Under the pieces are notes generated by a model. It was not told the origin of the DNA, made no database searches, and saw only the letters and a list, made by a program, of their open reading frames with translations. Both the position numbers and the translations under genes were made by a program. From Arcuatula senhousia (taxonomy: Eukaryota; Mollusca; Bivalvia; Mytilida; Mytilidae), in contig OZ020306.1 in assembly GCA_963971305.1 (NCBI GenBank), positions 42,243,512-42,307,511 on the forward strand: a stretch of DNA of 64,000 bases. Direction: 5' to 3'. Positions 22,396 through 34,399 of the stretch are shown piece by piece; position 1 is the first letter of the stretch, and the number at the start of each line of letters is the position of its first letter.

Positions 22396-25300
22396 TCTAC
22401 TAAAAGACTTTTTATTGGATTAAATGAGGTTACAAACAATAAGATCCTTTTTCATGTTTTTATGGCAATAAAGTGCACACATCGTGTGTCTTCTAGCTGT
22501 GAAAAGCCTGTTACCTATTCGTTTCCAATTCGTTGCCCATTCGAACTAGCGTATATCAGCCCTACTAAAAGACTTTTTATTGGGATAAATGAGGTTACTG
22601 GCAGTCAGACTTGACATTATCAATCTTTTCATGACAATAAAGTGCAGATCTAATGTGTCGTTAAGCTGTGAAAAGCTTGTTACCTATTCGTTTCCCATTC
22701 GTTACCTATTCGAACTAGCGTATATCGGCCCTACTAAAAGACTTTTTATTTCGATAAATGAGGTTACTAGCAGTCAGACATGACATAATCTATCTTTTCA
22801 TAAAATTAAAGCACAGATCGCATGTCTCTTCTAACTGTGAATAGCCTGTTACCTATTCGTTTCCCATTCGTTGCCTATTCGAACTAGCGTATATCGGCCC
22901 TACTAAAAGACTTTTTATTGGGATAAAAGAGGTTACTGGCAGTCAGACTTGACATAATCTATCTTTTTTATGACAATAAAGCACATATCGCATGCGTTTT
23001 CTAACTGTGAAAAGCCTGTTACCTATTTGTTTCCCATTCGTTTCTTATTCGAAATACCGAAAATCTGCCCTACCATTAGATTAATTATTGGGATAAATGA
23101 GGTTCGAGGCAATGAGACTTGATATAATTCACCTTTTCAGGTCAATAAAGTGTAGGTCTCATGTGTCTTTTAGCTGTGAAATGCTTGTTACCTATTCGTT
23201 TCCCATTCGTTACCTATTCGAAATAGCGTTAATTTGCCCTACCATTAGATTTATCATTGGGATAAATGAGGTTACAGGCAATGAGACTTGACATAATTAA
23301 CCTTTTCATGTCAATAAAGTGTAGATCTCATGTGTCTTCTAGCTGTGAAACGCCTGTTACCTATTCGTTTCCTATTCGCAATATCGTCAATCTGCCCTAC
23401 CAAAAGATTAATTATTGCAATAAGTGAGGTTACAGGCAATGAGACTAGACATAATTAACCTTTTCATAGCAATAAAGGGTTGATCTCATGTGTCTTTTAG
23501 CTGTGAGAAGCCTGTTACCTATTCGTTTCCCATTCGTTTCTTATTCAAAATACAGAAAATCTGCCCTACCAATAGATTGATTATTGGGATAAATGAGGAT
23601 AGAGGCAATGAGACTTGACATAATTAACCTTTTCATGTCAATAAAGTGTAGATCTCATGTGTCTTCTAGCTGTGAAACGCCTGTTACCTATTCGTTTCCT
23701 ATTCGCAATATCGTCAATCTGCCCTACCAAAAGATTAATTATTGCGATAAGTGAGGTTACAGGCAATGAGACTTGACATAATTAACCTTTTCATAGCAAT
23801 AAAGGATTGATCTCATATGTCTTCTAGCTGTGAAAAGCCTGTTACCTATTCGTTTCCCATTTGTTTCTTATTCGAAATACCGAAAATCTGCCCTACCAAT
23901 AGATTGATTATTGGGATAAATGAGGTAAGAGGCAATGAGACTTGACATAATTAACCTTTCCATAGCAATAAAGGTTTGATCTCATGTGTCTTTTAGCTGT
24001 GAGAAGCCTGTTACCTATTCGTTTCCCATTCGTTTCTTATTCAAAATACCGAAAATCTGCCCTACCAATAGATTGATTATTGGGATAAATGAGGTAAGAG
24101 GCAATGAGACTTGATATAATTCACCTTTTCATGTCAATAAAGTGAAGGTCTCATGTGTCTTCTAGCTGTGAAACGCTTGTTACCTATTCGTTTCCCATTC
24201 GTTACCTATTCGAAATAGCGTTAATTTGCCCTACCATTAGATTAATTATTGGGACAAATGAGGTTACAGGCAATGAGACTTGATATAATTCACCTTTTCA
24301 TGTCAATAAAGTGTAGGTCTCATGTGTCTTTTAGCTGTGAAATGCTTGTTACCTATTCGTTTCCCATTCGTTTCTTATTCGAAATACCGAAAATCTGCCC
24401 TACCAATAGATTGATTATTGGGATAAATGAGGTAAGAGGCAATGAGACTTGACATAATTAACCTTTTCATGTCAATAAAGTGTAGATCTCATGTGTCTTC
24501 TAGCTGTGAAACGCCTGTTACCTATTCGTTTCCTATTCGCAAAATCGTCAATCTGCCCTACCAAAAGATTAATTATTGCAATAAGTGAGGTTACAGGCAA
24601 TGAGACTTGACATAATTAACCTTTTCATAGCAATAAAGGGTTGATCTCATGTGTCTTTTAGCTGTGAGAAGCCTGTTATCTATTCGTTTCCCATTCGTTA
24701 CCTATTCGAAATAGCGTTAATTTGCCCTACCATTAGATTAATTATTGGGATAAATGAGGTTACAGGCAATGAGACTTGACATAATTAACCTTTTCATGTT
24801 AATGAAGTGTAGATCTCATGTGTCTTCTAGCTGTGAAACGCCTGTTACCTATTCGTTTCCTATTCGCAATAGCGTTTATTTGCCCTACCATTAGATTAAT
24901 TATTGGGATAAATGAGGTTACAGGCAATGAGACTTGACATAATTAACCTTTTCATAGCAATAAAGGATTGATCTCATATGTCTTCTAGCTGTGAAAAGCC
25001 TGTTACCTATTCGTTTCACATTCGTTTCTTATTCGAAATACCGAAAATCTGCCCTACCAAAAGATTAATTATTGCAATAAGTGAGGTTACAGGCAATGAG
25101 ACTTGACATAATTAACCTTTCCATAGCAATAAAGGTTTGATCTCATGTGTCTTTTAGCTGTGAGAAGCCTGTTACCTATTCGTTTCCCATTTGTTACCTA
25201 TTCGAAATAGCGTTAATTTGCCCTACCATTAGATTAATTATTGGGATAAATGAGGTTACAGGCAATGAGACTTGATATAATTCACCTTTTCAGGTCAATA

Positions 25301-28300
25301 AAGTGTAGGTCTCATGTGTCTTTTAGCTGTGAAATGCTTGTTACCTATTCGTTTCCCATTCGTTACCTATTCGAAATAGCGTTAATTTGCCCTACCATTA
25401 GATTAATCATTGGGATAAATGAGGTTACAGGCAATGAGACTTGACATAATTAACCTTTTCATGTCAATAAAGTGTAGATCTCATGTGTCTTCTAGCTGTG
25501 AAACGCCTGTTACCTATTCGTTTCCTACTCGCAATATCGTCAATCTGCCCTACCAAAAGATTAATTATTGCCATAAGTGAGGTTACAGGCAATGAGACTT
25601 GACATAATTAACCTTTTCATAGCAATAAAGGGTTGATCTCATGTGTCTTTTAGCTGTGATAAGCCTGTTACCTATTCGTTTCCCATTCGTTTCTTATTCG
25701 AAATACCGAAAATCTGCCCTACCAATAGATTGATTATTGGGATAAATGAGGTTAGAGGCAATGAGACTTGATATAATTAACCTTTTCATGTCAATAAAGT
25801 GTAGGTCTCATGTGTCTTCTAGCTGTGAAACGCTTGTTACCTATTCGTTTCCCATTCGTTACCTATTCGAAATAGCGTTAATTTGCCCTACCATTAGATT
25901 AATTATTGGGATAAATGAGGTTACAGGCAATGAGACTTGATATAATTCACCTTTTCATGTCAATAAAGTGTAGGTCTCATGTGTCTTTTAGCTGTGAAAT
26001 GCTTGTTACCTATTCGTTTCCCATTCGTTTCTTATTCGAAATACCGAAAATCTGCCCTACCAATAGATTGATTATTGGGATAAATGAGGTAAGAGGCAAT
26101 GAGAATTGACATAATTAACCTTTTCATGTCAATAAAGTGTAGATCTCATGTGTCTTCTAGCTGTGAAACGCCTGTTACCTATTCGTTTCCTATTCGCAAT
26201 ATCGTCAATCTGCCCTACCAAAAGATTAATTATTGCAATAAGTGAGGTTACAGGCAATGAGACTAGACATAATTAACCTTTTCATAGCAATAAAGGGTTG
26301 ATCTCATGTGTCTTTTAGCTGTGAGAAGCCTGTTACCTATTCGTTTCCCATTCGTTTCTTATTCAAAATACAGAAAATCTGCCCTACCAATAGATTGATT
26401 ATTGGGATAAATGAGGATAGAGGCAATGAGACTTGACATAATTAACCTTTTCATGTCAATAAAGTGTAGATCTCATGTGTCTTCTAGCTGTGAAACGCCT
26501 GTTACCTATTCGTTTCCTATTCGCAATATCGTCAATCTGCCCTACCAAAAGATTAATTATTGCGATAAGTGAGGTTACAGGCAATGAGACTTGACATAAT
26601 TAACCTTTTCATAGCAATAAAGGATTGATCTCATATGTCTTCTAGCTGTGAAAAGCCTGTTACCTATTCGTTTCTCATTTGTTTCTTATTCGAAATACCG
26701 AAAATCTGCCCTACCAATAGATTGATTATTGGGATAAATGAGGTAAGAGGCAATGAGACTTGACATAATTAACCTTTCCATAGCAATAAAGGTTTGATCT
26801 CATGTGTCTTTTAGCTGTGAGAAGCCTGTTACCTATTCGTTTCCCATTCGTTTCTTATTCGAAATACCGAAAATCTGCCCTACCAATAGATTGATTATTG
26901 GGATAAATGAGGTAAGAGGCAATGAGACTTGATATAATTAACCTTTTCATGTCAATAAAGTGAAGGTCTCATGTGTCTTCTAGCTGTGAAACGCTTGTTA
27001 CCTATTCGTTTCCCATTCGTTACCTATTCGAAATAGCGTTAATTTGCCCTACCATTAGATTAATTATTGGGACAAATGAGGTTACAGGCAATGAGACTTG
27101 ATATAATTCACCTTTTCATGTCAATAAAGTGTAGGTCTCATGTGTCTTTTAGCTGTGAAATGCTTGTTACCTATTCGTTTCCCATTCGTTTCTTATTCGA
27201 AATACCGAAAATCTGCCCTACCAATAGATTGATTATTGGGATAAATGAGGTAAGAGGCAATGAGACTTGACATAATTAACCTTTTCATGTCAATAAAGTG
27301 TAGATCTCATGTGTCTTCTAGCTGTGAAACGCCTGTTACCTATTCGTTTCCTATTCGCAAAATCGTCAATCTGCCCTACCAAAAGATTAATTATTGCAAT
27401 AAGTGAGGTTACAGGCAATGAGACTTGACATAATTAACCTTTTCATAGCAATAAAGGTTTGATCTCATGTGTCTTTTAGCTGTGAGAAGTCTGTTATCTA
27501 TTCGTTTCCCATTCGTTACCTATTCGAAATAGCGTTAATTTGCCCTACCATTAGATTAATTATTGGGATAAATGAGGTTACAGGCAATGAGACTTGACAT
27601 AATTAACCTTTTCATGTCAATGAAGTGTAGATCTCATGTGTCTTCTAGCTGTGAAACGCCTGTTACCTATTCGTTTCCTATTCGCAATAGCGTTAATTTG
27701 CCCTACCATTAGATTAATTATTGGGATAAATGAGGTTACAGGCAATGAGACTTGACATAATTAACCTTTTCATAGCAATAAAGGATTGATCTCATATGTC
27801 TTCTAGCTGTGAAAAGCCTGTTACCTATTCGTTTCCCATTCGTTTCTTATTCGAAATACCGAAAATCTGCCCTACCAAAAGATTAATTATTGCAATAAGT
27901 GAGGTTACTGGCAATGAGACTTGACATAATTAACCTTTCCATAGCAATAAAGGTTTGATCTCATGTGTCTTTTAGCTGTGAGAAGCCTGTTACCTATTCG
28001 TTTCCCATTCGTTACCTATTCGAAATAGCGTTAATTTGCCCTACCATTAGATTAATTATTGGGATAAATGAGGTTACAGGCAATGAGACTTGATATAATT
28101 CACCTTTTCAGGTCAATAAAGTGTAGGTCTCATGTGTCTTTTAACTGTGAAATGCTTGTTACCTATTCGTTTCACATTCGTTACCTATTCGAAATAGCGT
28201 TAATTTGCCCTACCATTAGATTAATCATTGGGATAAATGAGGTTACAGGCAATGAGACTTGACATAATTAACCTTTTCATGTCAATAAAGTGTAGATCTC

Positions 28301-31300
28301 ATGTGTCTTCTAGCTGTGAAACGCCTGTTACCTATTCGTTTCCTACTCGCAATATCGTCAATCTGCCCTACCAAAAGATTAATTATTGCCATAAGTGAGG
28401 TTACAGGCAATGAGACTTGACATAATTAACCTTTTCATAGCAATAAAGGGTTGATCTCATGTGTCTTTTAGCTGTGATAAGCCTGTTACCTATTCGTTTC
28501 CCATTCGTTTCTTATTCGAAATACCGAAAATCTGCCCTACCAATAGATTGATTATTGGGATAAATGAGGTTAGAGGCAATGAGACTTGATATAATTAACC
28601 TTTTCATGTCAATAAAGTGTAGGTCTCATGTGTCTTCTAGCTGTGAAACGCTTGTTACCTATTCGTTTCCCATTCGTTACCTATTCGAAATATCGTCAAT
28701 CTGCCCTACCATTAGATTAATTATTGGGATAAATGAGGTTACAGGCAATGAGACTTGATATAATTCACCTTTTCAGGTCAATAAAGTGTAGGTCTCATGT
28801 GTCTTTTAGCTGTGAAATGCTTGTTACCTATTCGTTTCCCATTCGTTACCTATTCGAAATAGCGTTAATTTGCCCTACCATTAGATTAATCATTGGGATA
28901 AATGAGGTTACAGGCAATGAGACTTGACATAATTAACCTTTTCATGTCAATAAAGTGTAGATCTCATGTGTCTTCTAGCTGTGAAACGCCTGTTACCTAT
29001 TCGTTTCCTATTCGCAATATCGTCAATCTGCCCTACCAAAAGATTAATTATTGCCATAAGTGAGGTTACAGGCAATGAGACTTGACATAATTAACCTTTT
29101 CATAGCAATAAAGGGTTGATCTCATGTGTCTTTTAGCTGTGATAAGCCTGTTACCTATTCGTTTCCCATTCGTTACCTATTCGAAATAGCGTTAATTTGC
29201 CCTACCATTAGATTAATTATTGGGATAAATGAGGTTACAAGCAATGAGACTTGATATATTTCACTTTTTCATGTCAATAAAGTGTAGGTCTCATGTGTCT
29301 TCTAGCTGTGAAACGCTTGTTACCTATTCGTTTCCCATTCGTTACCTATTCGAAATAGCGTTAATTTGCCCTACCATTAGATTAATTATTGGGATAAATG
29401 AGGTTACAGGCAATGAGACTTGATATAATTCACCTTTTCAGGTCAATAAAGTGTAGGTCTCATGTGTCTTTTAGCTGTGAAATGCTTGTTACCTATTCGT
29501 TTCCCATTCGTTACCTATTCGAAATAGCGTTAATTTGCCCTACCATTAGATTAATCATTGGGATAAATGAGGTTACAGGCAATGAGACTTGACATAATTA
29601 ACCTTTTCATGTCAATAAAGTGTAGATCTCATGTGTCTTCTAGCTGTGAAACGCCTGTTACCTATTCGTTTCCTATTCGCAATATCGTCAATCTGCCCTA
29701 CCAAAAGATTAATTATTGCGATAAGTGAGGTTACAGGCAATGAGACTTGACATAATTAACCTTTACATAGCAATAAAGGATTGATCTCATATGTCTTCTA
29801 GCTGTGAAAAGCCTGTAACCTATTCGTTTCCCATTCGTTTCTTATTCGAAATACCGAAAATCTGCTCTACCAATAGATTGATTATTGGGATAAATGAGGT
29901 AAGAGGCAATGAGACTTGACATAATTAACCTTTCCATAGCAATAAAGGTTTGATCTCATGTGTCTTTTAGCTGTGAGAAGCCTGTTACCTATTCGTTTCC
30001 CATTCGTTTCTTATTCAAAATACCGAAAATCTGCCCTACCAATAGATTGATTATTGGGATAAATGAGGTAAGAGGCAATGAGACTTGATATTATTAACCT
30101 TTTCATGTCAATAAAGTGTATGTCTCATGTGTCTTCTAGCTGTGAAACGCTTGTTACCTATTCGTTTCCCATTCGTTACCTATTCGAAATAGCGTTAATT
30201 TGCCCTACCATTAGATTAATTATTGGGACAAATGAGGTTACAGGCAATGAGACTTGATATAATTCACCTTTTCATGTCAATAAAGTGTAGGTCTCATGTG
30301 TCTTTTAGCTGTGAAATGCTTGTTACCTATTCGTTTCCCATTCGTTTCTTATTCGAAATACCGAAAATCTGCCCTACCAATAGATTGATTATTGGGATAA
30401 ATGAGGTAAGAGGCAATGAGACTTGACATAATTAACCTTTTCATGTCAATAAAATGTAGATCTCATGTGTCTTCTAGCTGTGAAACGCCTGTTACCTATT
30501 CGTTTCCTATTCGCAATATCGTCAATCTGCCCTACCAAAAGATTAATTATTGCAATAAGTGAGGTTACAGGCAATGAGACTAGACATAATTAACCTTTTT
30601 ATAGCAATACAGGGTTGATCTCATGTGTCTTTTAGCTGTGAGAAGCCTGTTACCTATTCGTTTCCCATTCGTTTCTTATTCAAAATACAGAAAATCTGCC
30701 CTACCAATAGATTGATTATTGGGATAAATGAGGATAGAGGCAATGAGACTTGACATAATTAACCTTTTCATGTCAATAAAGTGTAGATCTCATGTGTCTT
30801 CTAGCTGTGAAACGCCTGTTACCTATTCGTTTCCTATTCGCAATATCGTCAATCTGCCCTACCAAAAGATTAATTATTGCCATAAGTGAGGTTACAGGCA
30901 ATGAGACTTGACATAATTAACCTTTTCATAGCAATAAAGGGTTGATCCCATGTGTCTTTTAGCTGTGAGAAGCCTGTTACCTATTCGTTTCCCATTCGTT
31001 TCTTATTCGAAATACCGAAAATATGCCCTACCAATAGATTGATTATTGGGATAAATGAGGTTAGAGGCAATGAGACTTGATATAATTAACCTTTTCATGT
31101 CAATAAAGTGTAGGTCTCATGTGTCTTCTAGCTTTGAAACGCTTGTTACCTATTCCTTTCCCATTCGTTACCTATTCGAAATAGCGTTAATTTGCCCTAC
31201 CATTAGATTCATTATTGGGATAAATGAGGTTACAGGCAATGAGACTTGATATAATTCACCTTTTCAGGTCAATAAAGTGTAGGTCTCATGTGTCTTTTAG

Positions 31301-32687
31301 CTGTGAAATGCTTGTTACCTATTCGTTTCCCATTCGTTACCTATTCGAAATAGCGTTAATTTGCCCTACCATTAGATTAATCATTGGGATAAATGAGGGT
31401 AGAGGCAATGAGACTTGACATAATTAACCTTTTCATAGCAATAAAGGGTTGATCTCATGTGTCTTTCAGCTGTGAAAAGCCTGTTACTTATTCGTTTCCC
31501 ATTCATTACCTATTCGGACTAGCGATGAGGCCCTACTAAAATACGTTTTATTGGGATAACTGAGGTAACAGGCAGTCAGACTTGACATGGTTAATCTTTT
31601 CATGACAATAAAGTGCAGATATCATGTGTCTTTTAGCTGTTTAAAGCCTGTTACCTATTCGTTTCCCATTCGTTGCCTATTCGAACTAGCGTATATTGGC
31701 CCTACTTAAATACCTTTTATTAGGAAAAATGAGGTTACTGACAGTCAGACTTGACATAATCTATCTTTTCATGACAATAAAGTGCAGATATCATGCGTCG
31801 TTAAGCTGTGAAAAGCCTGTTACCTATTCGTTTCCCATTCGTTGCCTATTCGAACTAGCGTATATTGGCCCTACTTAAAGACCTTTTATTGGGATAAATG
31901 AGGTTACTGGCAGTCAGACTTGACATAATCTATCTTTTCATGACATTAAAGTGCAGATCTCATGTGTCTTTCAGCTGTGAAAAGCCTGTTACTTATTCGT
32001 TTCCCATTCATTGCCTATTCGGACTAGCGTATATCGGCCCTACTAAAATACTTTTTATTGGGATAACTGAGGTAACAGGCAGTCAGACTCGACATGGTTA
32101 ATCATTTCATGACAATAAAGTGCAGATCTCATTTGTCTTTTAGCTGTGAAAAGCCTGTTACCTATTCGTTTCCCATTCGTTGTCTATTCAAGCAAGCGTA
32201 TATTGGCCCTACTTAAAGACTTTTTTATTGGGATAAATGGGATAAATGGGGTAAATGGCTATCAGACTTGACATGGTTAATCTTTTCATAACAATAAAGT
32301 GCAAATTTCGTGTGTCTTTTAGCTGTGAAAAGCCTGATACCCATTCCTATATATTGCATGCCTATCCAAACTAGCGTATATCGGCCCTCCTTACAAACTT
32401 TTTATTGGGCTAAATGAGGTTACTGGCAGTCAGACTTGACATAATCTGTCTTTTCATGACAATAAAATGAAGATCGCATATGTCTTCTTACTGTGAAAAG
32501 CCTGATACCTATTCGTTTCCTATTCGATCTAGCGTACATCGGCCCTACTAAAATACTTTTTATTGGTATAAGTGAGGTAACAGGCAGTCAGACTTGACAT
32601 AACCAATCTTTTAATGGCAATAAAGTGCCGATCGCATGTATTTTCTAGCTGTGAAAAGCCTGTTACCTATTCGTTTTCCATTCGTTG
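22396..32687 (+). repeat. Right satellite array (forward orientation)
   Basis: The same monomer family as 1-7722 but reverse-complemented: GTGTCTTCTAGCTGTGAAA, then GCCTGTTACCTATTCG, every ~165-169 bp, about 62 units. Type B lies at both edges (about 22396-23030 and 31470-32687) and type A fills the centre. Each monomer contains three near-copies of CCTATTCGTT. The 60-67 codon ORFs in it are satellite by-products. Confidence 0.95.
25919..28927 (+). repeat. 2818-bp higher-order repeat (17 monomers) within the right array
   Basis: Private variants recur at exactly 2818 bp: GAGACTAGAC at 23441 and 26259, and matching variant monomers at 24249/27067, 25250/28068 and 25746/28564. Part of the pattern returns later at other offsets (27067/30223 is 3156 bp), showing successive unequal exchanges. 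Confidence 0.8.
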
Positions 32688-32693
32688 AACGAA

Positions 32694-33033
32694 CAAGTAG
32701 CGAATAGGGAATAGGGAATAGGGAATAAGTAACGAATAGGGAATAGGGAATAAGTAACGAATAGGTAACGAATAGGGAATAGGGAATAAGTAACGAATAG
32801 GTAACGAATAGGGAATAGGGAATAAGTAACGAATAGGTAACGAATAGGGAATAGGGAATAAGTAACGAATAGGTAACGAATAGGGAATAGGGAATAAGTA
32901 ACGAATAGGTAACGAATAGGGAATAGGGAATAAGTAACGAATAGGTAACGAATAGGGAATAGGGAATAAGTAACGAATAGGTAACGAATAGGGAATAGGG
33001 AATAAGTAACGAATAGGGAATAAGGAATAAGTA
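32694..33033 (-). repeat. 36-bp minisatellite
   Basis: About nine copies of CGAATAGGTAACGAATAGGG followed by AATAGGGAATAAGTAA. The unit is built from the same CGAATAGG/TAACGAA sub-repeat that occurs inside each satellite monomer, but reads in the opposite orientation to the adjoining array. A translated version (YLFPIPYSLPIR repeats) is not a gene. Confidence 0.9.
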
Positions 33034-33123
33034 ACCAACTTGACGTCCATGATTTTATAGTAATATCACGTTAATGACTAAGAAATAACTTAACATTTTG
33101 TAATGTGAATTTTTAACAAAAAG

Positions 33124-33281
33124 GTATCCTGATGTTTGTACTTCATGCTTTGGAGATTTACAAAGAATCCATTTGACCAATGTCACCTGCACGGGTGATG
33201 AATTAGACATTACGAAGTGTAACTCTTCTGGATGGCACAGTGGTGTTTGTAGGAATGGAGGCAGTGTTGGTGTTTATTGCA
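33124..33281 (+). CDS. SRCR exon 1: C-terminal half of a domain
   Basis: Reads YPDV, LTNVTCTGDELDITKC, SSGWHSGVC and ends VGVYC; four framework cysteines plus two extra ones near the start (CTSC). The acceptor AAAAAG is pyrimidine-poor and the donor is GTATGT. Its partner N half is not in the 90 bp between the minisatellite and this exon, and none was found elsewhere upstream in the window. Confidence 0.8.
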
Positions 33282-33399
33282 GTATGTCTTAAGTTGTTCT
33301 GTATTTTCTTTTTTAATCTGAAAGTATTATATGAATAAACATGTTAAGTCCGGTCGATTAATTCTCACATATCGTCCGGACTTCTAATACTTCTGGTTA

Positions 33400-33655
33400 T
33401 TTTACGCCCACAAGTCATTCACTTGGCACCAACACGTTTGTGTTGGAGAACACATCAAAGCTTTAAATTATCCGTATAAATTTCTAAATTGTCTAACCCT
33501 AAGGTTCTTCCTATGCTCTTCATTATCATAAAGTGTTTGGCATTTTCAATATTTTTGGTAGAGCGCCTCTGATGAGTCTTGAATAGACGAAACGCGCGTC
33601 AGGCGTAGCAAAATTTCTTGTCTGGAACTTTGTTGTCATTTCTATTTCCACAGCA
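33400..33655 (+). mobile_element. Retrozyme-like repeat with intact hammerhead (intron 1)
   Basis: Near-complete unit reading through CACGTTTGTGTTGGAGAAC, AGTGTTTGGCATTTTC and the hammerhead to CTTTGTTGTCATTTCTAT. It sits in the intron in the same orientation as the gene, so it would be transcribed in the pre-mRNA. The antisense ORF at 33526-33708 is a shadow. Confidence 0.75.
33563..33606 (+). ncRNA. Type I hammerhead ribozyme
   Basis: GCGCCT, CTGATGA (33569-33575), GTCT-TGAAT-AGAC (33576-33588), GAAA (33589-33592), minimal stem III, C at 33600, AGGCGT at 33601-33606. All catalytic-core nucleotides are present and all three stems pair. Predicted cleavage is after C33600. Its sense orientation within an SRCR intron means it could cut that intron. 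Confidence 0.85.
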
Positions 33656-34047
33656 TTCATATATACTGCAATGCTGAAAAAAACTATAGCAAGATGCCTA
33701 AAGGGCATGGATTGGGGGCACTCAATTATGTATTCTTAGATTTTTCTGTCCTTTCTCCCCATCCTTATTGTTTGTCTTTGTTGTTACTATTTTCAATTCT
33801 ATATAATTTATAGGGTCATTTTTTACTATTGTTCAACTTACCTCAGAAAGCAGTAGAGTTTGATATTATTACATTCAGCCTTTTCAGTTCTTTAAAAAGA
33901 TAATTATAACTTTTTGCAGATTTTTTATAGAATGGTTATAATCTGTGTTATATATCATTGATATTTTCGACTAGAAATTAATATACACTCTATTAATCCT
34001 TTGCTTCTAAAGAATATCGTAAAGTTGTAAGATTTCTGCTATTTCAG

Positions 34048-34195
34048 AAACAAAAATACGGCTTTACGGAGGTAACAACCCATCACAGGGTCGACTAGAC
34101 GTTTTCTACTATCAACAATGGGGATCGGTTTGTAGTGATGATTTCGACACTGCCGACGCAAAAGTTATATGTAGAATGTTGGGATATAATACCTC
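34048..34195 (+). CDS. SRCR exon 2: N-terminal half
   Basis: IRLYGG, GRLDVFY, WGSVCSDDF, DAKVICRMLGYN. Acceptor TATTTCAG, donor GTATGT. Pairs with exon 3 across a 7.8-kb intron (148+161=309 nt). Confidence 0.9.
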
Positions 34196-34216
34196 GTATG
34201 TATAAATGCAATATTT

Positions 34217-34399
34217 ATAATGAAATTTAAGTACGTTATACTTAAATTTGGTTATCGCGGTAAGTACCTTTTGTTAATGGTTGTTAGTTTATAGAAATTA
34301 CGTCGTTGCAATTGTTACGTCACAATGTCAAGGACGTCATTACTTCATTGATTTTCTTGAAGACAAGACGTAAAAGTGGTTGCAATGCAATTTTTTATC
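34217..34399 (+). repeat. 183-bp repeat S, copy 1
   Basis: Reads identical to 38894-39076. It begins with an inverted repeat (AAATTTAAGTA and TACTTAAATTT around CGTTA) and ends GCAATTTTTTATC. No ORF. It could be a MITE or a solo LTR-like unit; clear target duplications were not found. It starts only 21 bp after exon 2's donor. Confidence 0.75.

Noticed and set aside
1..32687. CENP-B box-like or centromeric function of the satellite
   Set aside because: TTCG occurs repeatedly but no window fits the TTCGnnnnAnnCGGG core; the best match ends GAAA in place of CGGG.
1..33033. CRISPR-like arrays
   Set aside because: Repeat units are contiguous and homogenised with no unique spacers, and the gene content is eukaryotic.
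32667..33050. 127-codon ORF of YLFPIPYSLPIR repeats
   Set aside because: A pure by-product of the 36-bp minisatellite, whose unit happens to be divisible by three.
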